Shown: positions 10,490 through 22,500 of the stretch, in pieces
Position numbering within the stretch: position 1 is the first letter of the stretch
How the letters are laid out: every line of letters begins with the position of its first letter
Source: Mytilisepta virgata
Taxonomy: Eukaryota; Mollusca; Bivalvia; Mytilida; Mytilidae
Reading direction: 5' to 3'
Assembly (NCBI GenBank): GCA_028015205.1
Contig: JAPWFG010000018.1
Span: 2,480,001-2,544,000 of the forward strand
Length of the DNA stretch: 64,000 nucleotides
Made by a program: the position numbers and the translations under genes
Notes under the pieces: generated by a model
The model's input: only the letters and a program-made list of their open reading frames with translations
Told to the model about the DNA's origin: nothing
The model's database searches: none

Positions 10490-10620
10490 TATCACGACCA
10501 GAACATATTGATATGATATAAAGCCTGTTTTATACTAGACTGACACACTGACTCAGATTTTTAACTTAATTATTAGCTCATGAGGTAGCTATCTCCGTAC
10601 TCCACACATTTTGTGTTCTA
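10490..10620 (-). repeat. Headless fragment of the tRNA-derived SINE
   Basis: Diverged match to 49455-49570, sharing in order GAACATATTGATATGATA, the TACTAGACTGACAC block and the AGCTCATGAGGTA block. The tRNA-like head is missing here. Orientation (tail to the left) is the same as the fuller copy at 49.4-49.7 kb. Confidence 0.55.
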
Positions 10621-10949
10621 TTTTCCGCTTCCACAATCATGCTAATGTTTTAATACAGACCGCTAGTTTTGAAAATCAAAATTCAAAATTCTTGCTACGT
10701 ATTTACAGACATTGTGTGACAATACTGTATAGAAATTAAATGCAGAAAATGAAAAATGAAAGAGGAGTTTAGACCACTAATTCAAATTCACAAAGCATTA
10801 TTCCCAAATATTCTTCGAAAATACGGGGATAAGAAAGAAAAAAAAATGCAATGTTAAGTAGTGCATGGCATGTGAGGTTTCATGATTAAATAAACATAAA
10901 AAATTATGCATTAAACCAACGCCTACATGATGAAATGTGTTAAAACCTC

Positions 10950-10972
10950 GGGGGGGGGGGGGGGGGGGGGGG
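10950..10972. repeat. Poly-G tract
   Basis: An uninterrupted run of about 23 G. It can form G-quadruplex structures and its true length is uncertain in assemblies. Confidence 0.9.
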
Positions 10973-11075
10973 TAACTCAATGATATTTTAATACGGGACG
11001 TGTCGCACATTCGGATCAAGATTTTACAAAACCGGCGGATATTTGGGGTGGGATTTGTTGACACTGTGGAGAAAT

Positions 11076-11980
11076 CCAGTGTCACATACTAGAGTTTCCC
11101 CCTACTTAGTCCCCCTCGGAAAAATGGGTATATACTAAGTATTCCCCCGGCAAAATGGGTATATACTGAGTTTCCCCCCGGATAAATTGGTATATACTGA
11201 GATTTCTCCCGGAAAATCGAGTATATACTACTTCCCCCTGAAATTAATGGTAGGATAAATTAGTATATACTAGATGTTCCCCCAGACCGAATCAATACTA
11301 GACTTTCCCCCTTGATTAAGTTCGTACTATCTACTAAAAAAACAATGCTATGATTTTTAACAAAATTGAACATCTGAGCATAGTTTAACACAAAGGACAA
11401 GTTGGTCATGATTTTATTTTTACATTGGACCACCATTTCTATAGAGAACCAAGTGTTTTGACTTTGGTGCCGATCGGAAATTCAAAATGTCTACCAGCCG
11501 ATGTCAAAGTTTATATTGAAACCCTATGGGAAATGATATTTTCGTCTTCTTTTTGAGAACCACTGAACAGAATTTGACCAATCTTGGCAGAGATCTTTCT
11601 TTATCCCTATGCAGTCCTTCATATGTGTTGTCACTTTAGTACCAATCAGAAATTCAAAATGGCGCCATCCATGGTCAAAGTTTACATTGAAACCCAATGG
11701 AAAAAGATATTTTATATTTCTTTATTGGATTTTTTCTTCTTCAAATAACAGGACCAATCTGCTCAAATGTCGTTCACCGATATTATCACATGTACATTTT
11801 ATTTTTAATAAGGTGGAAAAATTAGTATGGGGGAAAATGAGTATGTGTATACGCCTACGAGGTTTTCCGTGGTGAGGGGGAATTGGGTATATACTCATTT
11901 TTGCCCGGGGCTAAATCTGAGTATATACCCATTTTCCGTGTTGAATTTCTAGTATGGGGGAAACTAGGATGTAGCACCGG
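11076..11980. mobile_element. Fold-back element with minisatellite-bearing inverted ends
   Basis: The ends at about 11076-11110 and 11940-11980 are imperfect inverted repeats (CCAGTGTCACATACTAG at the left, the complement of CCGGTGCTACATCCTAG at the right). Inside the left end, 11100-11300 holds about five 35-45-bp units built on GGGTATATACT and TTTCCCCC. Inside the right end, 11820-11940 holds two or three such units in the opposite orientation. The core (about 11430-11800) contains two diverged copies of a roughly 200-bp repeat including AATTCAAAATG. No transposase frame is present, so it would be non-autonomous. No clear target duplication was seen. Confidence 0.6.
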
Positions 11981-13069
11981 TCAGGATTTAAAAAATTTCT
12001 GCAGATTTTTATAAAGCACTGAGGATAATTCAGGTTGACTTTACACAATGTTAAATGTATAAATATGTCTCATCATGAGAACTGCCTTTTTTATTTTTGT
12101 ATAATTTCGGGTGTGTAATTTTAGATTTCCTGGATATTTTCGGGTCACAAATTCGATATAACGTGGATAATTTCGGGTATGGGTTTCGAGTTCACCGACA
12201 CAGCCTCCGTCATAAAATGGTCATGTTACCCCCGCCCCGCGAGGTTAAAGCATTCAATGAAAACATTATTCTATGGTGGATGAGCTTGATTTTTGGGCCC
12301 TTTTTAAATATGACTAGTCGTATATAATAATCTCCCTAAGAAAGATTATTTTTGTAGAACAAAAGACAATTTAAACCCCATTGTTTACGCCAATAAATTG
12401 ACAAAGTTTGGTCTGGTTTATACTTGGAAAAAGTACCTGTTCATTGTTAAAAAAAATATGAATTTTTTTCTCGTTTTATATATCAATCTCGTGCTTTGAC
12501 ACTTCGTCACATTGTTATTTATTTATCCATGACAGAGTGTTAACATTCGAACTATACTTTTATTCAATTTTTAAATATTCTGAAAATGCACACATTTTAA
12601 ATGTTGGGAGAAAATGAACGTTTTGTGAAAACCGAAATGACACATTATTGTCTGTTGTGGTAATTTTATTAATTTATAATACAAATAAAAATACCAGCAT
12701 AGTTCAACGTATTGAAGAATAATGAAGAATTGAAGCCGGGAGTGGAAGTAACATATCACTGCATGCCATCTTTTAATATTCACAAACCACGTTTTTCAAT
12801 TGGAGATACCATATGGGCTAGTTTGTCTTTACTACATTCATCGCCTTGTCCGTTCGTCCGTTCACAAACACTTTTTGTCACATTTTTTTCTAAGCTTCTA
12901 CTGGGCAGAATGATTTCATAATTGGTATGTAGCTTTGACAAAATGAGTTGTTCATTGTCTCCTATTTATGCCCAGCCAGGAATGTGGCCAGGCATATAGA
13001 TTTGCCCTTATACGTCCGTCCGCACATACGTCCCGATTTGGTTCAGTGTTGCGTTTAGCTCAATTTCTC
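11981..13069. other. Intergenic stretch, nothing recognised
   Basis: AT-rich, with only short unremarkable frames. The last 100 bases begin to resemble the flank of the tandem array that follows. Confidence 0.4.
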
Positions 13070-14700
13070 AGAAACCTATAGTAATATATCACCACTACAG
13101 TCCTCTTGTATAGTACAACACAGTTCAGCAATACTTGGGTCGCTATGACCTACATTTCATGCATCAGTGACTCTGGTTAAGTTTTGCGCGTAGGTTCAGT
13201 TCTTTGTGTATAGTGTATCAATGAAACTACATCAGTGGATGTGCCTTGGGTAGTACTGAGCTGTCATACAATAATTGGGTCATTGTGACCTACTTTTTAT
13301 ACTTGAGCGACCCCGGTTAAGTTTTGCATTTAGGTTCATTTCTTTTGAACTAAGCATAGTGTATCAATGAACTGTCATAAGTGGATGTGCCGTGGGTTGT
13401 ACTGAGCAGTCATACAATAATTGGGTCATTATGACCTACTTTTTATACTTAAGCGACTCCGGTTAAGTTTTGCATTTAGGTTCATTTCTTTTGAACTACG
13501 CATAGTGTATCAATGAAACTTCATAAGTGGATGTGCCGTGGGTTGTACTGAGCAGTCATACAATAATTGGGTCAGTATGACCTACATTTTATGCTTGAGC
13601 GACTCCGGTTAAATTTTGCATTTAGGTTCATTTCTTTGGAACTAAGCGTAGTGTATCAATGAAACTTCATCAGTGGATGTGCCCTGGGTAGTACTGAGCA
13701 GTCATACAATAAATGGGTCGTTATGACCTACATTTTATGCTTGAGCGACTCTGGTTAAGTTTTGCATTTAGGTTCATTTCTTTTGAACTAAGTATAGTGT
13801 ATCAACGAAACTTCATCAGTGGATGTGCCTTGGGTATTACTTAACAGTCATGTAATAATTGGGTCATTATGACCTACATTTTATGCTTGAGCTACTCTGG
13901 TTAAGTTTTGCGTTTAGGTTCGTTTCTTTGGAACTAAGCATAGCGTATCAACAAAACTTCATCAGTAGATGTGCCTTGTGAAGTACTGAGAAGTCATACA
14001 ATAATTGGGTCATTATGACCTACATTTTACGCTTGAGCGACTCTGTTTAAGTTTTGCATTTTAGGTTCATTTCTTTGCAACTAAGCATAGTGTATCAACA
14101 AAACTTCATCTGTGGATGTGCCTTTGGTAGTACTGAGCAGTCATACAATAAATGGGTCATTATGACCTACATTTTATGCTTGAGCGACTCTGGTTAAGTT
14201 TTGCATTTAGGTTCATTTCTTTTGAACTAAGTATAGTGTATCAACGAAACTTCATCAGTGGATGTGCCTTGGGTAGTACTTAACAGTCATGTAATAATTG
14301 GGTCATTATGACCTACATTTTATGCTTGAGCTACTCTGGTTAAGTTTTGCGTTTAGGTTCATTTCTTTGGAACTAAGCATAGCGTATCAACAAAACATCA
14401 TCAGTAGATGTGCCTTGTGAAGCACTGAGAAGTCATACAATAATTGGGTCATTATGACCTACATTTTATGCTTGAGCGACTCTGTTTAAGTTTTGCATTT
14501 TAGGTTCATTTCTTTGCAACTAAGCATAGTGTATCAACAAAACTTCATCTGTGGATGTGCCTTTGGTAGTACTGAGCAGTCATACAATAATTGGGTCATT
14601 ATGACCTACATTGTATGCCTGAGCGACTCTGGTTAAGTTTTGCATTTTAGGTTCATTTCTTTGCAACTAAGCATAGTGTATCAACAAAACTTCAACAATA
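13070..14700. repeat. Satellite-like tandem array, 146-bp unit, about 11 copies
   Basis: The marker TAG(T/C)GTATCA recurs at 13211, 13357, 13503, 13649, 13795, 13941, 14088, 14234, 14380, 14527 and 14674: spacing 146 or 147 throughout. Each unit carries GGGTCATTATGACCTAC or a close variant. In nine of eleven units both half-sites of GGTCAnnnTGACC are perfect. Units 13795-14233 and 14234-14673 are near-identical blocks of three monomers, so a higher-order repeat has formed. The first unit (13070-13210) is degenerate. There is no coding potential. Confidence 0.95.
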
Positions 14701-14819
14701 GATCATATATTTTTGTGTGCAGGTGCACGTTGAAGGGACTAACCATGTGACATAAGATGAAGGTCATATGAGCCATATTACATGGTTGATTGGCTTTTAA
14801 TTTTTATGTCAAAAATCAG

Positions 14820-15500
14820 TTTTAACATACAAAGTGGCCTACCATTATATTACTTTGTGTTAGGGTGCATCTCGGGGAGTAACACAGCCTCCAACCAAAA
14901 TTAGGTCATTGTGACCTACTTTTTGCACTTCGTTGATTTAAGTTAAGTTTTACCTTCGAGTTCAGTTCTCCGATACATACAATCATTATTTGGTGTGAGG
15001 ATGCATATCGGGAAGTAACACAGCCTCCCACCAATATTATGTCACTGTGACCTACTTTTTGCACTTCCTCGAGTTAGGTTAAGTTTTACGTCCGAGTTCA
15101 GTTTTCCCATACAAAGGGACTTAGTCATATTACTTTGTTTCAGGGTGCATCTCAGGGAGTAACACAGCCTCCCACCAAAATTAAGCCACCCTTGCCTACT
15201 TATCATGCTTCATTTACTTAGGTTAAGTTAATTCTCCAATACCAAGCTACCTACAATCATCTTTCTTGGTGTGAGGATGCAATTCGGTGAGTAACACAGC
15301 CTCAAACCAAAATTAGGTCACTCTGACCTACTTATCGTGCCTTACTTACTTCGGATAAGTTTTATGTCTGAATTTAGTTCTCTGATACCAAGCGTCCTAA
15401 AATCATCGCGGGGTGTAACACGGCCTCCCACCAAATTTGACCTACTTATTGCACATCATTGACGTTAAGATTTACGTCCGAATTCAGTTTTCCGATACCA
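14820..15500. repeat. Second tandem array, 132-144-bp unit, about 5 copies
   Basis: AACACAGCCT occurs at 14881, 15017, 15161 and 15293, with a variant near 15417. Units also share TTAAGTTTTAC, GAGTTCAGTT and a gacctac core, so they are distant relatives of the adjacent 146-bp monomers. Two units have the full palindrome AGGTCAnnnTGACCT (14903-14917 and 15315-15329). Confidence 0.85.
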
Positions 15501-16233
15501 CAGCCGAACATAGTCTAACATTGAACCCTATGGGAAATTTACTTAAAGATCTTCTTGTCTGATACCACAAAGCCAATTGGAACAAACCTTGGCAGCAATT
15601 GTCATTAGGTGGTCATCATTCAGAATTGTGACCAAGCAGGCCATACAAGATGGCAGCCAGAGCCAAACATAGTTTAACAAAGGAGCTCATGCGAAAATTC
15701 ACTGAAAGATTGCTACAAAACCAGTGAATTGTGGTATCTCACATTGTTTGTGTTTTACTTCTTGTGCTGTCTCATTTTAAATGTTAAGTTTAAATGTGCT
15801 ACGTCTTTTTTTATTATTTTAGTTTTAACTTTGTGGTACATATGCATATATTTTTTTATGTTACTGTTCTTATGAATTCATTTTGTGTTTCATTCTTATG
15901 GACGTTCAGTTTAGTCCCTTTGGTGTTTCCTTTGCAAATGTCGGCATTTTAATACAATATTACGAACCAGTAGACTAAGGTCGATTTTGAATTTGAAACA
16001 TTTACATTTAAGTCATTCTGTTGTTAAGTTAAAAAAAAAATAACAAAGCTATCTCATCTCAGTGTTATATGTCTGCAGTTTCTTCTCTATTTTAATTTTT
16101 TTCCCCAAATTCACAAAATTAAATATGTTAAATAACATTGAATAAAAAATCTTTTGTGCTAGATAAGATAATATTGTAGCACACTGTTAACATCTTTATT
16201 CTTTAAAAAAAAAGATGGTACATTGAAATTAAA
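15501..16233. other. Non-coding, decayed repeat flank
   Basis: 15510-15700 shares short phrases (for example ATTGAACCCTATGGGAAAT) with the core of the fold-back element at 11.5-11.7 kb, so it is probably a decayed relative. The rest is AT-rich with nothing recognised. Confidence 0.4.
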
Positions 16234-16953
16234 AGAATAAATTTATTCTCTGAAAAACAAAGCTGTATGTTTAACTGCATATTTTAATTTGAGAATAAAT
16301 TTATTCTCTGAAACACAATGCTGTGTATTAAAATTGCATATTTTAATTTGGGAAGAAATTAAATCTCTGGAAAACAAGGTTGTATATTAAGATTGCATAT
16401 TTTAATTTGGGAATAAATTTATTCTTTTGAAGACAAGATTGTACTTTTTGATTTAAAGAATAAATTTATTTTCTGAAGACGAAGATGGTACATTTGGATT
16501 TAAAGAATAAATTGGTTCTCTGAAAAAGAAGACTGTACATTTGGATTTAAAGAATAAATTTATTCTCTGAAAAAGAAAATTGTACATTTGGATTTAAAGA
16601 ATAAATTTATTCTCTGGAATAGAAGATTGTAAACTCAGATTTGAAGAATAAATTTATTCTCAACAAAACACTAAAGATGGATATTACTGAAGTTGCGTCA
16701 TATCAGAGTTAAGAATAAATTTATTCTCAGTCTACAAGCCGTTCATGACCCAAGGAATAAATTTATTCTGATATATTTGTCTCAGAAAGAAACATTTTAT
16801 AATGAATTTTAATTTTAATTTTTAGTATATTTATGCACTGAGGACAACTTAAGAAGAAATTTATTCTCTACCAACCAAAATTTATTCTGATTTATCTGTA
16901 AAAGTAAAGCTGTTTTTAAAAGTTTACATTAATTTTCAGAATAAATTTATTCT
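16234..16953. repeat. Array of palindromes AGAATAAATTTATTCT
   Basis: The 16-bp perfect palindrome, or a near match, begins at 16234, 16292, 16411 (15 bases), 16456, 16504, 16551, 16598, 16645, 16712, 16754 and 16938, with degenerate versions near 16351, 16852 and 16878. Spacing is 47 bases in the middle (16504-16645) and looser outside. Spacers in the middle share TTGTACATTTGGATTTAA and diverge outward, while the palindrome is better preserved than the spacers. The function is unknown; this is not a CRISPR array (eukaryotic, related spacers, no cas genes). Confidence 0.85.
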
Positions 16954-18522
16954 TGAGGTCTTTTCTCTAATAATACCACCAATTTAAACAAATCCAGGGA
17001 CAAAAAATGACGTTTTTGCCATTTAGATGGAATTTTCCAAATTCATACCGGTAAAAAGGACAACAAAGAATTTCCTTTTTTATTTTGGAATGCCTTAAAC
17101 CCTCTCTCTCTATCCAGTCCTTGAGGAATACAACACGATTTATAGTATATCGCACAGGAATCTTTTGTCAATTTCCTCCATCATCTATAGCATAATTCAA
17201 ACGTCAAAATTTCGTGCACTGATACAGTTTATGGGAAATGGATTTAGTTTGTTGCATCCCACTTTTTTTTCTCTACAACTCCCCAACATTAACCTCCATT
17301 TTGAAATTGTTTATTGTTTCAGTTATGCTACATAATATTATGATATTCCGTTTATTTCTTTCATACAATGATGAAACATTAAAACAAAATGACAATGAAG
17401 GTTGTGGGGTGTTCTACAGAACATGGGAACAGGAAGAGGAAAAGGAGGGAATGCAACACACGTGTACTTCTGATATATCGTCTATGCCTAGAAATGTGTG
17501 AATGAAAACTCGAGTTATTCTTAACAGAGCGAATCGAAAAAATACATGTAAAGGTTCAAGAAAGATAAAAATAAATCCACACAAATCTCTAAGGTCCGAG
17601 TTGTCCGAAAATATTTACGTATATTATCGATACGTTTTAGCGTTTCAGAATTTAATTCTTAACAGATGTAACGCAGCTGTAGCTCTTTATTTAATCGACA
17701 AAATTGCGTAAATATATATTATCAGCATCAGGGATAAAAATGATTAAATTTTATTTTAACCAATACTAAGTAATCCAAGAAGTAATAAATTGATGAAAGG
17801 TCATGACCGAAAAAGTTAAAATAGAGTGTACTGTCTGACCAGAAATGGAGACGAATGAAGAAACATGGAAACACGTCGGTAATTTGTTCCGTTCGAGTTA
17901 AATCATCGATAATTCCATATTAAAGAAACGTATCGATCTAGACGCGTAACATTTTCAGACAACACATTCATCCTCATTCAGTCAAATTATGAGTTTAATT
18001 GTGTCAATTGCCGTTGTTACGTGATGAACGCCCAGAGAAATCCTTAATTATAGTAGTGTAGATTCTGATGACATTTGAAGTATTTGATCCGTCTTTCTAC
18101 AAAAGGTACATAGTAAAGGTCTAAATGTAAACAAGAACCATATCTCTTTGAGTTTCCTTTTAATGTATATGAAAATGAAGTGTTAGACCTTCTTTAACAT
18201 AGTTACGATATACGTAAGGTTCTACTCAATTACAAGATTTGAAGTAAAACTATAAAATATAATTATAGTTAAATTTAGAATTATTCCGCTATAAAAATAT
18301 CAAACGTGTAAACATGTATTAATAGACCTCAGATAATGATTTTTCACAGACACAACTTATATTTATTTCTAAATCTAGGTTTGAAATGCATGAACATATC
18401 CAACATCCCTCTTTTATAAATAAATACTGCAACATGGTTGCCGTTGTTAATTCACGCTACCAATCCAAGGTACTTACACTTTTATTACTTCAAATAAATT
18501 TCTATAAAGAGGACAAATATAC
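16954..18522. other. Intergenic stretch upstream of the receptor exons
   Basis: Several open frames of 60-90 codons (16967-17155 minus, 17238-17501 plus, 17502-17711 plus) show no domain and no convincing splice context. No N-terminal fucolectin-domain exon or signal-peptide exon was recognised here, although one would be expected somewhere upstream of 19.4 kb. Confidence 0.35.
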
Positions 18523-19305
18523 CTAAGGAACAATAAAAAAAGGGTAATCCATTAGACAGACAAACCACTGAAAACTAAAAAAACAATGAACAACACGAAC
18601 TCCTTTAAAAACCAGGAGTGAAGTCAGGTGCTCCGAAAGGGAAAGCAATTCGTGCACGGCACCTGTCATGAAGTTCAAAATGGTCAATGCAGTAGTAATC
18701 ACAAATCGGTGGAGGTTCATGAAATGTTACGACAGTGGGAACAAGGTCCAACATCATCTTAGATATTGGAACCCTGTAACGGTCAATTCCTTACTACGAC
18801 CGCAACATTTCCAAATTGAAGACATATATTTATTCCTGATAAAATTCTGGTCGAGAAGCTTTTGCCACAGTAGTAATCCTCTCTGTCGAATGTCAGGGTA
18901 ACTCACGTATGCTCTTGAGTATCGGACAAGCTGGGAGACGTTGCTGTACAATGCTACTCAAGAAGAGAAAGTTGACAAAAGAAAAGTTGAAGTAATCACG
19001 TTTGTCATAAATGTCCTCATGTTCTATTTCAAGAGAAAAATCCAAATGTGAAGCGGACTTCGATGTATCTGTAGTATCCTTAATTTCAAGCTTACTTGGG
19101 TAGATGAAATGTAGAAAGTCTTGGAATCTGTCACGTCAGCTTTATAACGAAAAGTGATATTAAAGGATTGGACTAAATCTAACATGTTTTTAATTTCATC
19201 TTCAGAACACTTTTTGTCACAATCAGAGTGGTTCTTCACGAAATCAGCCTTTTCTCTACCTATGGCATTTTTCTTGAAAATGCATTGATGAACTAGTTTT
19301 TTCAA
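18523..19305 (-). pseudogene. Decayed reverse transcriptase (KFYGR-type retroelement), 3' part
   Basis: On the minus strand the pieces read in the order expected of an RT. VKNHSDCDKKCSEDEIKNML comes first (19305 side). A truncated FRYIDDV region follows, here FRYKADV, with most of the palm deleted. After a frame change come KLEIKDTTDTSKSASHLDF and DIYDKRDYFNF, then SQLVRYSRAYVSYPDI to about 18850, and the 3' untranslated tail to 18523. The catalytic YIDD is destroyed and there are frameshifts. It is one of five copies in the window sharing this 3' end. It lies antisense to and just upstream of the first receptor exon. Confidence 0.8.
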
Positions 19306-19398
19306 TCGATATTTAAATTGAAAATTTGGTATGTGGTAGTGTAATATCCAAAGAAGTCGAATAAAAAACAGTGAGTTACATTTACGAATTCATTTTAG

Positions 19399-19584
19399 AT
19401 ACTTCGAGTAATCAAGAAAAAAAGTATTCAATTTATTGCACGAATGTGTCCAATTCAAACGAGATTTTACTACACAACGGACAACTGCCTATCCACGACA
19501 TTGCTGTCAATAAAACAATCTGCAGATATGTGCGCATTTTACCACCTAATAGTGCGCTTCAAATCTGTGAAATTGAAGTTATTG
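19399..19584 (+). CDS. Exon: C-terminal half of fucolectin-type domain
   Basis: Acceptor CATTTTAG ends at 19398 and the donor is ATTG/GTAAGT at 19585. The exon reads from phase 1 to phase 1. The peptide ends with ICRYVRILPPNSALQICEIE, the conserved strand with R-Y-V-R and C-E-x-E-V that closes fucolectin/tachylectin-4 (FTP) domains. The matching N-terminal half, normally with a WW.VDLG motif, was not located. Confidence 0.75.
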
Positions 19585-22500
19585 GTAAGTATTGTCAACA
19601 TATAATTTATGTTCGTATACTTTTTTTCTGGATATCACATAAATTTGAAAAAAAAATAAACAATGTCATTATACTTTTCGTGTTTTCAAATCATCATATT
19701 TGTTTTTTTTCATAAATGGATACTGTCTCATTTTTTTCATGGGTATTTTCACCTGGGACGGATAAGACTTTTAATACAATTGTGGATATATAGATTTCAA
19801 TTTGCAAAGTATACGAGTATATTTTTTTTCCTCTTTTCTGTATACAATACATAGTCATTTTCGGAAAATAACCATTAATTTTCTAATCTTAAATATTTAT
19901 ATGTACTTACTTTTTGTCGTAAACGATTTTATGCAATGCATTGTTATGTTAGCAAACAAATTTTTTATGCTTAATTATTAATAGATTGACGTTTTCTATG
20001 GGCAAAGGCTTGTATTAGTTGATAGGCGATTTGGGTCAATTTGCATCAATTTTTGGAATATTAAAGGCTAGTCCCAGGACTTGTGCGTATTAGCGTCATT
20101 TTCGCGTTCAGATACAACAGATATGCTTGTTAAGCATGAGAATGTGTCAGAAGGCTTCAGTTTTTCTCTTAATTAAACGCGTTTTTTTCTGACCTTAAAC
20201 AGACAAAATTATAGTGACGCTTATCAAGTTAGATGATATTACACGTGAGGCTATATAGAAAACGAGCTCATGTCTCATATAATAAAAATATGACAGAATA
20301 AAGAGAAACAGTACCTTTAGTAACTTTATTAATTCAATTATTTCTTCGCTTTCGACTTTAACTTCAATTCTAATTTTGACTGAACCATTTTCCGGGAAAG
20401 AACGGAACTTCGGGGTCTGTAAGAATAACATTGTCCGAAAACTTGAACTAAATTTGTTTTGTACAGTTCTAATAGGCAAATGTTAAATCTGTTAAACAAG
20501 TAATTCAGTTCATCTTTGTATGTAATTCATATAGCTAAATGTCTTGCACGAAGCAACATTTTTTAATGTAAAAACTCTGTCGAAAAATCAGCAAAAGTCA
20601 TTAATATACTTCACTTTATATTAGTATGATTACTTTGTCATAATAAACAAAAGAGATGCAGAGGGCCAGTATACACGATTTATAAGATTGCGTTTATGGA
20701 CTTTAACAAACTAACGAGATAAGTAATGTGTAGGTCAATGTGACAATTATTTGCTGGAGCGTATTACCCAAATAGTATACATCAATAATAACATTCCTTA
20801 AATCATAAATATAAAGTTTATCTTGCATTATTGTCAGTTCTTTACGGAAAACATATTTGAAAGATATCCCTTGTTTATTCGATTTAAGCTAATTTTTAAT
20901 CACTTTGCCCATTTAAAGGGCCTCAATTTCACAGTTGTTTGAGTTTGATAGATGTGTGTCACATTTTTCTGATGAGAACCTGTCTCATTACCTGTTATAA
21001 TGTGTTAACTATACAATGTATGCACATACAGTCTGCCGGTTGTCACATCACCTTGACCGCAAGTTTACGGTCATGTGACTTTCAAAACATTTTCTCATTA
21101 ACTTAAAGGGATAGATTATTTGGTGTGCGGATAGATTAGACGTTTATATTAATTTCACGGTTGACTGACTGATACATTTGTGTAACATTTTTGTGATTAG
21201 GTCCGTTCCTCAGTAACTCAAAGTGAAATGCGCATTATATTGTGTGCAGATCGATGCATTATAAGGTACAGATATTAGCCTTGCAAGTGTTACTTGACTT
21301 TGACCTTATCTTAACAGTCCAGTGACTTGCGTCATTTTTTTTTATGTTTAGGCCTTTTTCTAAGCATAAAGAATTCGGTGTGTATGTATGTATAAATTTG
21401 AATCAGACTGACAGATGTCACTTTACCTTGACCTCATTTTCATAGTCCAGTGACCTGTATACGTATATTCACGTCATGGTGCAATGTTCATGACTACGAT
21501 CTCATAACTGCCCAACATGTATACAAATACGCATTCAAAATATTGCTGTGTAGCTTTATTCCAGTAAACATTTTCTGCATAGAAACCAGATGATAACAAA
21601 ACTCACACCGCACGCATTGAATCTAAACGTTTTGAGTGTATGCTTCACAACAGACACCAGACGCATTGTATTCAATTTCTATTCCAATAGTTATTCTATT
21701 GTTAGCGTTGTAATTCAGTTAACATTGTATCTGAAGATCTGCAACAGCAGGGAAGGCGCTAGTACAGTAAATGTTGTGAATTCGACCGATTTATTCTCTT
21801 TTTTCGCTTATTTTCTATATATGTTAGATGCTTAAGGATTTTATTGAACTCTTATATATAATTATATAAGTATAGACTGCCAGCTTTTAGTCTTTGTCTC
21901 AGTGTTTTTTTTTGAGATTATCATCACTAGAAAGAAGCATGCACCTGTATTTTAACCAAATCCCGTAAACATCTAGCTTTAAAATAATAATGGACACCCA
22001 AATTTCAGGATGCCACAGTGGATGGTATGGGAAATACTGTAACATGTCATGTCCAGAAAAGTGTGGAGGACCTTGTGACCTAGACACTGGAACCTGCACG
22101 TATGGTTGTACAAATGGATATACTGGAACAAAATGTGAAAAAAGTATTATTTAATTTTTATGGATTATTAATTTCTTCTTTTCCTATTTTAATATAAATT
22201 TATATTTAATTGTTTTCCCCACAAAACATACATAACCTTTATCAAGTAATGCATTATGACTTTGAGTTATTTAACTATTTTCAGAATGCGAAAATGGAAA
22301 ATATGGAAGTCAATGTTTACGAGAATGTTCAGCAAATTGTAACTCCTCCCCTTGTGATCATGTGACAGGAATATGTGTCAACGGGGGCTGTAAACCAGGA
22401 TGGATTGGTTACAACTGTACCACAGGTATACGCATTGTTATCGTTACTGTGATGTTGTTTAACTGACAAAATTAATTTGCTGTTCATATTTTTTCAACTT

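Noticed and set aside
16234..16953. CRISPR-like array of regularly spaced palindromes
   Set aside because: Spacers are related to one another rather than unique, spacing is irregular outside the centre, no cas genes exist, and the surrounding DNA is clearly eukaryotic.
17238..17711. Two adjacent plus-strand frames as N-terminal receptor exons
   Set aside because: They lack the WWxVDLG and cysteine pattern of a fucolectin-type domain, and there are no matching phase-1 splice sites.
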